NCBI RefSeq assembly: GCF_009674535.1
Contig: NZ_WKJK01000012.1
Location: 167,069-231,068 of the forward strand
DNA length: 64,000 bases
DNA from: Duganella guangzhouensis
Lineage (GTDB): Bacteria > Pseudomonadota > Gammaproteobacteria > Burkholderiales > Burkholderiaceae_D
Direction: 5' to 3'
The notes under the pieces: model-generated
Seen by the model: the letters and a program-made list of their open reading frames with translations, nothing else
What the model was told of the DNA's origin: nothing
The model's database searches: none
Shown: in pieces, positions 45,976 through 54,659 of the stretch
How the letters are laid out: every line of letters starts with the position of its first letter
How positions within the stretch are numbered: position 1 is the stretch's first letter
Made by a program: the position numbers and the translations under genes

Positions 45976-46443
45976 ATGGATCTACGCAAGCTGAAGACCT
46001 TGATTGATTTGGTCGCGGAATCGGACATCGCCGAACTCGAAGTGACCGAAGGCGAGAGCAAAGTCCGCATCGTCAAATCGTCGGCCCTGCCGCAAAATCA
46101 GATGGTCATGATGCAGCCGCAAGCCATCCCGCAATACAGCACCGCCGCTGCCGCAGCGCCGGTCGCCGCCCCAGCCGCCGCAGCGCCAGCCGCTGCCGCC
46201 GAGCCTACCGGCCACATCGTCAAATCGCCGATGGTTGGCACCTTCTACCGCTCGTCCGCTCCAGGCGCCTCGGCGTTTGTTGAAGTCGGCCAGTCGGTCA
46301 AAGAAGGCGACACCCTGTGCATCATCGAAGCGATGAAACTGCTGAACGAAATCGACGCCGACAAAACCGGCACCATCACCCAGATCCTGGTCGAGAACGG
46401 CCAGCCGGTCGAATTCGGCCAACCGCTGTTTGTGATCGGCTAA
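45976..46443 (+). CDS. accB: Biotin carboxyl carrier protein of acetyl-CoA carboxylase
   Basis: 155 residues. The N-terminal dimerisation part (MDLRKLKTLIDLVAESDIAE) is followed by an Ala/Pro-rich linker at about residues 53-75 and the biotinyl domain. Biotin goes on Lys121 in EAMKLLNE. A purine-rich ribosome site (GGGGG) precedes the ATG. It is followed by accC after 106 bases with a stem-loop. Confidence 0.97.
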   Translation: MDLRKLKTLIDLVAESDIAELEVTEGESKVRIVKSSALPQNQMVMMQPQAIPQYSTAAAAAPVAAPAAAAPAAAAEPTGHIVKSPMVGTFYRSSAPGASAFVEVGQSVKEGDTLCIIEAMKLLNEIDADKTGTITQILVENGQPVEFGQPLFVIG

Positions 46444-46485
46444 GAAAGGCTGGCGCCCTGCCCCGCCGGTACGGGCGCCCCTTTC
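46444..46485 (+). other. Stem-loop between accB and accC
   Basis: Directly after the accB stop, GAAAGG and GGCGCCC pair with GGGCGCC and CCTTTC across a 14-base loop, with a 2-base bulge between the two helices. No T-run follows. It may set the accB:accC mRNA ratio by processing or partial termination. Confidence 0.5.
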
Positions 46486-46549
46486 CTGGTCCGCAATCCC
46501 TCCTCACCTGACGCAGCCATCCGGCGCTCACAGACATAGCGAACCTATC

Positions 46550-47929
<1,380 letters not shown>

Positions 47930-47943
47930 TTCAAAGGTTAAAC

Positions 47944-48876
47944 ATGAGCTGGACTGAAATTGTCATCGAAATCGCCCGCGACCACGCGGAAGCACTGTCG
48001 GAAGCGCTGATGGACGTCGGCGCGCTGTCGGTGTCCGTGGAAGACGCGGACGAAGGCACCGACGCGGAAAGACCGCTGTTCGGCGAGCCGGGCATGGAGC
48101 CCACCGAAGCGGCCTGGGATCACAGCCGCGTGGTGGCCCTGACCGACGAGGATGACGATCAGGCTGTGATCGTGGCGGCCGCGGCTGGCCAGATCGGCCT
48201 CACCACCCTGCCCAAGTTCACCACCCGCAAGGTGGAGGAGCAGGACTGGGTGCGTCTGACCCAGTCGCAGTTCGCGCCTATCCACATCGGCAAGAACATC
48301 TGGGTGGTGCCGTCGTGGCACGAGGCGCCGAATCCGGACGCGCTGATACTGGAGCTGGACCCGGGTCTGGCGTTCGGCACCGGCAGCCATCCGACCACCC
48401 GTCTGTGCATGGAGTGGCTGGAGGCGCATCCGGCCCCAGGCAAGAGCGTGCTCGACTACGGTTGCGGTTCCGGCATTCTGGCCATGGTGGCCAAGAAGAC
48501 TGGCGCCGGCGAAGTGGTGGGCGTGGACATCGATCCGCAGGCGATCGAGTCGGCGGCCGACAACGCCGCCCGCAACAACTGCGAGATCACCTACTTCCTG
48601 CCGGATAACTTTGCCGAGTCCAAGCATGCGACGCAGCGCTTTGACATCGTGGTGGCCAACATCCTGTCCAGCCCGCTGAAGCTGATGGCGCCGATGCTGT
48701 CCGGCCGCGTCGCCGATGGCGGTGCGCTGATTTTGTCCGGCGTGCTGGCGCGTCAGGCCGAGGAAGTGGCGGCGGCGTATGCGCCGTTCATCAAGCTGGG
48801 CGTGTGGGCCGAGCAAGACGGCTGGGTCGCGCTGCATGGCCGCCTCGGCAGTGATACTGTTCCCGCTGCGCGTTAA
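47944..48876 (+). CDS. prmA: Ribosomal protein L11 methyltransferase
   Basis: 310 residues. It trimethylates ribosomal protein L11 using S-adenosylmethionine. The N-terminal ferredoxin-like domain (WTEIVIEIARDHAEALSEAL) is joined to the class I fold: GLAFGTGSHPTTRLCMEWL, then DYGCGSGILAMVAKK (SAM loop) and NILSSPLKLMAP. Stop codon eight bases before the zinc-ribbon gene; part of the accBC transcript. Confidence 0.96.
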   Translation: MSWTEIVIEIARDHAEALSEALMDVGALSVSVEDADEGTDAERPLFGEPGMEPTEAAWDHSRVVALTDEDDDQAVIVAAAAGQIGLTTLPKFTTRKVEEQDWVRLTQSQFAPIHIGKNIWVVPSWHEAPNPDALILELDPGLAFGTGSHPTTRLCMEWLEAHPAPGKSVLDYGCGSGILAMVAKKTGAGEVVGVDIDPQAIESAADNAARNNCEITYFLPDNFAESKHATQRFDIVVANILSSPLKLMAPMLSGRVADGGALILSGVLARQAEEVAAAYAPFIKLGVWAEQDGWVALHGRLGSDTVPAAR

Positions 48877-48884
48877 GCCCGGCA

Positions 48885-50567
48885 ATGGCGCTCGCCACCA
48901 AATGCCCCCACTGCAACACGGTATTTCGGGTCGCCCATGACCAGCTGAAATTACGTGGGGGCGTGGTGCGCTGCGGCTCCTGCAATGAAGTTTTTGATGG
49001 CAACGCGGCGCTGCTGGAGCCGCTGCCAACCACCCCTCTCCCCCATCCCGTCGCCTTCGACCAGAGAATGGCCGCGCTCGATACGCGCGCGGCCGAAGTG
49101 CTGTACGCCGAAGAGGCCGACCCGGTGCTGGAGCTCGACAGCCTGACCGACGAGCCGGCAGCCGACACGCCGACCGCCGATGCCTCCGCCGCCGACTTCG
49201 ATGCCGAGCCGGACGTCGCTGCGGCGGCCCCCGCCCAGATCCCGCTGCCCGCCGCGCCAGCCGCGCTGCCGGCCAACACCGACGCCCTGTTCGACCTCGA
49301 TCTGGACATCGAATCCGAGCCCGATCTGGAAGCCAGCAGCGAGCCCGAAGTCAGCCCGACACCGGCCGCCGAACCGACGCTCGATGACGTACTCGACGTC
49401 GACAGCATGAGCGAGGACGAACTGGAAGCCGCGCTGGAAGCGGAACTGGAAGCCATGGAGCAAACCCTGGCCGACGTCCCGCACGACGCCGACGGCCTGC
49501 CCGCCGGCGAAGACATCTACGCCGGCATGTCCGGCGGCCGCGTCGAACCGACCTGGGACGATGACGCGCTGGACGAGCCGCAAGCCGGCGCCGGTCCCGG
49601 CCTGCACAACGCCCTGGCCGCCGCCGACGCCGCCATCTTCGACGATGACGACACGCCACCCGCGCGCGCCACCGCCGCCCCGGCTGCCGCCGACGACGAA
49701 GCCGATGCCGAGATCGACGCCGATGCCGCCTACCGCGCCAGCGTAGCCGCCGCCGAAGCCAATCTCGCCGCCGCCAGCGCCGAAGCCTTGGCCGACACCC
49801 TGCCCGCCGAGCGCACCAACGCCGCGCTGCCCGACGCCGAATCCGCGCCCCCGGTCGCCGCCACGCAAGCATCCACGCTGCCTGCCCGCCCACTGCGCGA
49901 CGACGAACTCGACGAAGCCGACGAAGAAGCCCTGGTCCACCTCTCCGCCGCCGGCATGACCGAAGCGCAGAGCGCCAGCGCCCACGCCTACCTGCACGCC
50001 CACAGCGTGGAAGAAGCGCCAGCCTACGAAGACCACGCCCAGCCGGAAGAACCCGGCTTCGTCAAACGCGACCGCCAACGCCAGAAATACGGCAAGGTCA
50101 CCACCATCGCCATGAGCGCCGGCTCGGTGCTGCTGGTCGGCGCCCTGCTGCTGCAAGCCGTCACCACCTTCCGCAACGCGCTGGCCGCCAACATGCCGGC
50201 ACTGAAGCCGGCGCTGACCGCCACCTGCCAGGCAATCGGCTGCAAAATCGAACTGCCGACCCAAATCGACGACCTCACCATCGAACAGGGCGAACTGCAA
50301 ACCCTGAGCGACACCACGTTCTCCTTCACCACCCTGCTGCGCAACCAGAGCGCCACCGCGCAAGCCTGGCCCGCGATTGAACTGGTGCTGGACGACGACA
50401 AGGACAAGCAAGTGCTGCGCCGCGTGTTCACCCCGCGCGACTATCTGAGCGCCGACACCGCGCTCGACAAAGGCTTTGCCCCACACACCGAACAAGCCGT
50501 TAAACTGTACTTTGAACTGCACGACCTGAAAGCATCCGGCTATCACATCGCAGTCTTCTATCCATAA
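48885..50567 (+). CDS. Zinc-ribbon membrane protein with C-terminal DUF3426
   Basis: 560 residues. A zinc ribbon at the N-terminus has Cys7, Cys10, Cys30 and Cys33. Residues 35-400 are a long Ala/Asp/Glu low-complexity stretch, probably disordered and strongly acidic. One membrane helix lies at about 407-427 (TTIAMSAGSVLLVGALLLQA), and the DUF3426 domain follows (ELPTQIDDLTIEQGELQTL), likely in the periplasm. Orthologues next to prmA are common in beta-proteobacteria, but the role is unknown. The linker is unusually long here. Confidence 0.85.
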   Translation: MALATKCPHCNTVFRVAHDQLKLRGGVVRCGSCNEVFDGNAALLEPLPTTPLPHPVAFDQRMAALDTRAAEVLYAEEADPVLELDSLTDEPAADTPTADASAADFDAEPDVAAAAPAQIPLPAAPAALPANTDALFDLDLDIESEPDLEASSEPEVSPTPAAEPTLDDVLDVDSMSEDELEAALEAELEAMEQTLADVPHDADGLPAGEDIYAGMSGGRVEPTWDDDALDEPQAGAGPGLHNALAAADAAIFDDDDTPPARATAAPAAADDEADAEIDADAAYRASVAAAEANLAAASAEALADTLPAERTNAALPDAESAPPVAATQASTLPARPLRDDELDEADEEALVHLSAAGMTEAQSASAHAYLHAHSVEEAPAYEDHAQPEEPGFVKRDRQRQKYGKVTTIAMSAGSVLLVGALLLQAVTTFRNALAANMPALKPALTATCQAIGCKIELPTQIDDLTIEQGELQTLSDTTFSFTTLLRNQSATAQAWPAIELVLDDDKDKQVLRRVFTPRDYLSADTALDKGFAPHTEQAVKLYFELHDLKASGYHIAVFYP

Positions 50568-50576
50568 AGACCTATC

Positions 50577-51515
50577 ATGACCCAGACCTCTTTGATTTGC
50601 GGCTCGATCGCGATCGACACCATCCTGCAATTCCCCAACCGCTTCGACAGCATCCTGCTGCCGGACCAGCTGCACAAGGTGAATGTGTCATTCCTGGCGC
50701 CGACCATGCGCACCGAATTCGGCGGCTGCGCGCCCAACATCGCCTACAACCTGCAGATGCTGGGCGGCCAGCCGCGCATCGTCGGCGTCATGGGCCAGGA
50801 CAACGCCGCCTACATGGCGCGCTTCCGCAAACTGGGTCTGGCCACCGACAATATCCTGATCAAGGAAGACGCCTACAACGCCCAGTGCTTCGTCACCGCC
50901 GACCAGGATAACAACCAGATCAACGCCTTCCACCCGGGCGCCATGTCGTACGCACATGAGAATGAAGTGGCCAAGGCCGGCCCGGCGCGCATCGCCATCA
51001 TCTCGCCGGACGGCCATCTGGGCATGAAGAAGCACGCCGACGACCTGGCCGCGCTGAAGATCCCGTTCATCTTCGATCCGGGCCAGCAGCTGCCGATGTT
51101 CAATGGCGAAGAGCTGATCGCCTTCATCGACAAGGCCACCTACGTCACCACCAACGATTATGAGATTGAACTGCTGACCGAGCGCACCGGCCTGTCGCTG
51201 GCGGACATCGCCAGCCGCGTCGAGGCGCTGATCATCACCCGTGGCGAGCAGGGTTCGGAGATTCATACCGGCGGCCAGCGCATCGACATCCCAGCGGTGC
51301 CGGTGGCGGCCGCGCTGGACCCGACCGGCTGCGGCGACGCCTATCGCGCCGGTCTGCTGTTCGGCATCACCAATGGCTGGAGCTGGGAGAACACCGGCCG
51401 CCTGGCCAGCCTGCTGGGCGCGATCAAGATCGCCCACAAAGGGGCGCAGAACCACCGCTTCACGCCGGCGGAAATCGCCGACCAGTTTGAAGCGGCGTTC
51501 GGTTACCGCTTCTAA
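50577..51515 (+). CDS. PfkB-family carbohydrate kinase, adenosine kinase-like
   Basis: 312 residues, ribokinase fold. The C-terminal signature DPTGCGDAYRAGLLFG holds the catalytic Asp and anion hole; the N-terminal GGCAPNIAYNLQMLGGQPRI is the sugar-binding region. Relatives in beta-proteobacteria are annotated as adenosine kinase; other sugar or nucleoside substrates remain possible. Ten bases after the zinc-ribbon gene, and convergent to yggT with three bases between. Confidence 0.88.
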   Translation: MTQTSLICGSIAIDTILQFPNRFDSILLPDQLHKVNVSFLAPTMRTEFGGCAPNIAYNLQMLGGQPRIVGVMGQDNAAYMARFRKLGLATDNILIKEDAYNAQCFVTADQDNNQINAFHPGAMSYAHENEVAKAGPARIAIISPDGHLGMKKHADDLAALKIPFIFDPGQQLPMFNGEELIAFIDKATYVTTNDYEIELLTERTGLSLADIASRVEALIITRGEQGSEIHTGGQRIDIPAVPVAAALDPTGCGDAYRAGLLFGITNGWSWENTGRLASLLGAIKIAHKGAQNHRFTPAEIADQFEAAFGYRF

Positions 51516-51518
51516 CGA

Positions 51519-52052
51519 CTAAGCACCGGCGAAGGCCACGCCCAGCAGCAGCTGGGCGATTTGCAGCAGGATCAGCGCCACCAGCAGCGACAGATCCAGA
51601 CTCCCCACCAGCGGCACCACGCGGCGGATAGGCCGCAGCAGCGGCTCGTTCAGCGCGCGCACGAACGGCGCCAGCGGCGCATGCGGATTGACCCAGCTGA
51701 AGATCGCCTCGATCACCAGCAGCGCCATAAAGCCATACAGTATCCACTCCAGGAAGCGATGGCAGGCCGCCAGCAACACCATCGGCGCCGGCCAGCCGAC
51801 CAGGAACCACACCGAGGTGGCCGCCAGCACGATCAGGAACGCGCCGATCAGACTGGCCCAGTCATAGCCACCCACGCCCGGCACGATGCGGCGCAGCGGG
51901 CGCACCAGCCAGTCCGACAATTGGAAAGTGAACTGCGCCACCGACGATGGCGGCCGCACGCGGATCGCCTGCATCCAGAAGCGGAGCAGCAGGGCTCCAC
52001 CCAGCAGGGCGGCGATGGCGTCGACAATCAACTTGATAATACTAATCAGCAC
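51519..52052 (-). CDS. YggT-family membrane protein
   Basis: 177 residues with two YGGT repeats, each of about two membrane helices (IVDAIAALLGGALLLRFWMQ; SLIGAFLIVLAATSVWFLV; and a C-terminal pair). The start is GTG with a strong GGAGGGG site. YggT proteins are linked with osmotic or cation stress and with the cell-division neighbourhood in other bacteria; a molecular function is not established. Confidence 0.88.
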   Translation of the reverse strand: MLISIIKLIVDAIAALLGGALLLRFWMQAIRVRPPSSVAQFTFQLSDWLVRPLRRIVPGVGGYDWASLIGAFLIVLAATSVWFLVGWPAPMVLLAACHRFLEWILYGFMALLVIEAIFSWVNPHAPLAPFVRALNEPLLRPIRRVVPLVGSLDLSLLVALILLQIAQLLLGVAFAGA

Positions 52053-52066
52053 GGAACCCCTCCAAT

Positions 52067-52101
52067 AAAAAAGCCGCTGTGTGATTGTCTCACACAGCGG
52101 C
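52067..52101 (-). terminator. Intrinsic terminator of the H1-like gene
   Basis: On the minus strand a perfect 12-base stem (GCCGCTGTGTGA and its complement, 5-base loop) is followed by six T. It lies 35-70 bases past the H1-like stop and just ahead of yggT, separating the two transcripts. Confidence 0.88.
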
Positions 52102-52135
52102 CATTGCCTCAGCAGGCTTCTAAGCGTTTATTAAC

Positions 52136-53146
52136 TTAGGAAGGACGGGTGCTGGTTGGGAACGGCCATGCGGCGGCCGGAGCCAGTACGGTTTTCGCTG
52201 CTGGAGCGGCGGCTGGCGCTGCGGCTGCTGGAGCAGCTGCTGGAGCGGCGGCCGGCTTGGCGGCTTCCTTCTTCGGAGCTGCTTTTTTAGGAGCGGCTTT
52301 TTTTGCTGCTGGTTTAGCGGCTGGAGCGGCTGCCGGAGCGGCGGCTACTGGCGCTGGCGCAGCGGCTGGAGCGGCGACCGGTTTAGCGGCTGGCTTAGCT
52401 GCTTTCTTGGTTGCTGGCTTCTTGGCGGCGACAGGTTTGGCAGCAGCTGCAGGCTTCGCAGCTGCTTTAGCTGGCTTTTTTGCTGCTGGCTTAGCCGCAA
52501 CCTTTGCAGCCGGTTTGGCTGCCGCTTTTACTGCTGGTTTTTTGGCAGCGACTTTTTTAGCGGCTGGCTTGGCGGCTACTTTTTTGGCGGCTGGTTTAGC
52601 GGCGGTTTTAGCGGCTACTTTTTTAGCGGCTGGCTTGGCAGCGGCTTTTTTCGCTGCTGGCTTAGCGGCTACTTTAGCTGCTGGTTTAGCTGCTACTTTT
52701 TTCGCTGCTGGCTTGGCGGCTGCTTTTTTAGCGACTGGCTTGGCGGCTGCTTTAGCGGTGGTTTTTTTCGCTGCTGGTTTAGCGGCGACTTTTTTCACTG
52801 CTGGCTTAGCTGCTGCTTTAGCGACGGTTTTCTTCGCTGCTGGTTTAGCGGCTGCTTTTTTCACTGCTGGTTTAGCGGCTACTTTAGCGACGGCTTTCTT
52901 CGCTGCTGGTTTGGCGGCTGCTTTTTTCACAGCTGGTTTTGCGGCTGGCTTGGCAGCGGCTTTTTTCACTGCTGGTTTAGCGGCAGCTTTTTTCACTGCT
53001 GGCTTGGCGGCAGCTTTAACAGCTGGTTTAGCAGCGGCTTTAGCGGCAGCTGGTTTTTTTGCTGGAGCAGCGGCCTTGGCGGCGGCTGGTTTCTTGGCTG
53101 GAGCAGCTTTCTTAGCTGCTGCTGGTTTCTTAGCGGCGGTTGCCAT
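52136..53146 (-). CDS. Histone H1-like lysine/alanine-repeat DNA-binding protein
   Basis: 336 residues from the ATG giving MATAAKKPAAAKKAA, with AAGGAG eight bases before it. Nearly all of the chain is repeats of the form KPAAKKAAAKPA, very basic with almost no acidic residues, like the C-terminal tail of eukaryotic H1, AlgP of Pseudomonas and BpH1 of Bordetella. Such proteins bind DNA without strong sequence preference and alter nucleoid structure or gene expression. The last 25 residues are less basic (ending PFPTSTRPS). The repeat count is prone to change by slippage. Own terminator downstream; 960-base non-coding region upstream. Confidence 0.9.
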   Translation of the reverse strand: MATAAKKPAAAKKAAPAKKPAAAKAAAPAKKPAAAKAAAKPAVKAAAKPAVKKAAAKPAVKKAAAKPAAKPAVKKAAAKPAAKKAVAKVAAKPAVKKAAAKPAAKKTVAKAAAKPAVKKVAAKPAAKKTTAKAAAKPVAKKAAAKPAAKKVAAKPAAKVAAKPAAKKAAAKPAAKKVAAKTAAKPAAKKVAAKPAAKKVAAKKPAVKAAAKPAAKVAAKPAAKKPAKAAAKPAAAAKPVAAKKPATKKAAKPAAKPVAAPAAAPAPVAAAPAAAPAAKPAAKKAAPKKAAPKKEAAKPAAAPAAAPAAAAPAAAPAAKTVLAPAAAWPFPTSTRPS

Positions 53147-53237
53147 GTTTAGTTCTCCTTGATCGGGGATCGGAAAAATTCGTTTACAAGATTTAAACCC
53201 GTCCAACCCGGGATTGGGCCAGGCGAATTATTCATCG

Positions 53238-53260
53238 GCGCAAACCAAAGCCGTTTGCGC
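53238..53260. repeat. Perfect 8-base inverted repeat upstream of the H1-like gene
   Basis: GCGCAAAC and GTTTGCGC are separated by 7 bases, 92 bases before the H1-like start codon. It could be a protein-binding site or an RNA hairpin in the leader. Confidence 0.5.
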
Positions 53261-53277
53261 TAATGAATTCGGCACTA

Positions 53278-53317
53278 GCTGAACTGCTGCATCTCCTCAC
53301 AAGTGCAGCGCTTCAGC
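53278..53317. repeat. Imperfect inverted repeat (12 of 14) upstream of the H1-like gene
   Basis: GCTGAA-CT-GCTGCA pairs with TGCAGC-GC-TTCAGC around a 12-base loop. The two-base mismatch lies in the middle of the stem. Together with the neighbouring inverted repeat it suggests a folded leader. Confidence 0.45.
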
Positions 53318-53453
53318 CATCGATCCACCCGCCTCCCCTTGGCCGGAGCGGCGTGTGGATACAAATCTTGTCGCGACGTTTTGCGGTGATCCGGGCGTGT
53401 ACTCAGCTCCAGGTATCTACGTCGCAGCCACGTCGCGCTTTTCGTTTTCAAAC

Positions 53454-53493
53454 AAAAAACCGCCCGGCCTGAATTGGATCAGGCAAGACGGTT
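53454..53493 (-). terminator. Intrinsic terminator with no assigned gene
   Basis: On the minus strand AACCG and GCCTGA pair with TCAGGC and CGGTT (4x4 internal loop, 6-base hairpin loop), followed by a T-run (TTTTTTG). It faces the minus strand, 300 bases upstream of the H1-like gene and 610 bases downstream of marR. It ends either a long marR transcript or an unassigned RNA. Confidence 0.65.
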
Positions 53494-54106
53494 GAGCAAA
53501 AACGACGTGGTGTTGTGCATATCAGTGTGAATCTGTGTCCCGTATCTCGGTCATCTGTGCGCGGTGCGCTCTTCAAAATTTCGCACTTTTTAAATCACGC
53601 ATTTTCAAGTTCGTAAAGTACACGAAAACCTTGTCGGTGCGCAACCAGCACGATAGCGATTCACGCGCTTTTTTTACGACTTGCGCTCGCCAGCTCACAT
53701 ACATCGATCACTTCGGCATGCTCGCTTGCGTCTTCACACGCTGTTCACGCGCGCTCAATCGGGTTCGGGAAGTGCCTCGCGCATCGCGCCGAGAAATTCG
53801 CACTTCAAAGTAAGCCTTATGTCGCCTGGGTTTCTTCGATCTCGCCGTCACCGGAGAAAAAAATCGCGTCACCCGCTTCCGAATCCAAGAGCGCTTGCGC
53901 TGCTCGCGCACGCCGTTACTGCTCACTGTTTTTAATTCGTCGCGATTATGAGACAGAGTAAGGCGAATAGCAAGCGGAATACAGCGGTGCGCCGCATCGC
54001 GCCTGCGTTTTAGAGTGCTTGATCGAAGCGGATGTAACGCCGGCGCGTGGGTGTAAATCGACGTTAAGGCAAGCGGCGACAGGCCGCGTTTGAAATGAGG
54101 ACGCGC

Positions 54107-54577
54107 TTACTCGGCGTCTTCGTGGCGACGGCGCACCACCCATTCGTTCATGTCGGCGGCCATCCGTTTGAGCAGGCGCGCCAGGTCGCGGCGCTCGGCG
54201 CTGCTCCACTCGGCCATCAATTCACCGACCAGCTGCTCGCGCATGCGGTCGATGGCGTCAGCCATTTCGCGTCCGGCCTCGGTCACCTCGGCTTCGCGCA
54301 CGCGCTTGTCGCGCGTGCCGGGACGGCGCACCACCAGACCCAGTTCGTCCAGCCGCGCCACCTGCCTGCTGACGGTGGTGTAGTCGCGCCCCACCACTTC
54401 GGCCAGTTCCACCACGCCGATCGGACCGCGCCGATCGATGCGCACCAGCAGCGGCAGCAGCGCGCGTTCGAGTGGCATGGCCATCTCGGACATCAGGGCG
54501 ACGTCGGGCTCGGGACGGCTCATGAAGCCGATGATGTCGAGCAGCGCGTCATGCATATCTCGGATATCTTTATTCAT
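54107..54577 (-). CDS. MarR-family transcriptional repressor
   Basis: 156 residues from the ATG giving MNKDIRDMHDALLD; a longer frame upstream is not supported because it crosses the promoter. The winged helix region reads VVELAEVVGRDYTTVSRQVA, then LDELGLVVRRPGTRDKR with the wing Asp-Lys-Arg. Divergent from the flavin monooxygenase. A palindrome covers its start codon and its -10 box (TATAAT on the minus strand, ending seven bases before the ATG), so it probably represses itself and has a nearly leaderless mRNA. The ligand is probably an aromatic compound, by analogy with MarR proteins paired with hydroxylases. Confidence 0.9.
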   Translation of the reverse strand: MNKDIRDMHDALLDIIGFMSRPEPDVALMSEMAMPLERALLPLLVRIDRRGPIGVVELAEVVGRDYTTVSRQVARLDELGLVVRRPGTRDKRVREAEVTEAGREMADAIDRMREQLVGELMAEWSSAERRDLARLLKRMAADMNEWVVRRRHEDAE

Positions 54578-54595
54578 ATGTGCATTATACACATA
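54577..54595. promoter_or_regulatory. MarR operator 1
   Basis: Inverted repeat TATGTG-7-CACATA, covering the marR -10 element and the first base of its start codon. It ends five bases before the -35 box of the monooxygenase promoter. Confidence 0.65.
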
Positions 54596-54599
54596 GTTA

Positions 54600-54628
54600 T
54601 TGACACGATTTTGAGGCAGGAATAATAT
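54600..54628 (+). promoter_or_regulatory. Sigma-70 promoter of the flavin monooxygenase
   Basis: TTGACA and TAATAT with a 17-base spacer, 31 bases before the start codon. It is one of the two best promoter matches noted in the window. Two operator-like repeats flank it. Confidence 0.75.
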
Positions 54629-54644
54629 GTGCAAAATACACTCA
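54626..54644. promoter_or_regulatory. MarR operator 2
   Basis: TATGTGCAAAATACACTCA shares TATGTGCA..ATACAC with operator 1 and starts 49 bases after it. It overlaps the end of the -10 box and the likely transcription start, where binding would block initiation. Confidence 0.6.
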
Positions 54645-54659
54645 TTAAAGGAGAGCAGC

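Larger units (their letters stand above)
53147..54106. other. 960-base intergenic region upstream of the H1-like gene
   Basis: The only gap over 300 bases in the window. It is visibly richer in A/T than its surroundings and I find no convincing gene in six frames; the longest frames are short, basic or Cys/Arg-rich and lack ribosome sites. It holds two hairpins close to the H1-like gene, an intrinsic terminator facing it on the minus strand at 53454-53493, and A/T-rich runs near 53570-53620. Possible contents are a long structured leader, the marR 3' end, or a small RNA. Confidence 0.7.

Noticed and set aside
52149..53162. A 337-codon plus-strand frame of Ala/Gly/Phe repeats opposite the H1-like gene
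   Set aside because: It is the complement of the Lys/Ala repeat. The minus strand has the ribosome site, the terminator and the family match.
53535..53813. A 92-codon plus-strand frame in the same gap
   Set aside because: Cys/Arg-rich, no domain, no ribosome site, composition unlike the window's genes.
53708..53926. A 72-codon, very basic minus-strand frame in the 960-base gap
   Set aside because: Starts with GTG, no ribosome site, Arg/Ser-rich without pattern; more likely chance coding in non-coding DNA, though it faces the orphan terminator.
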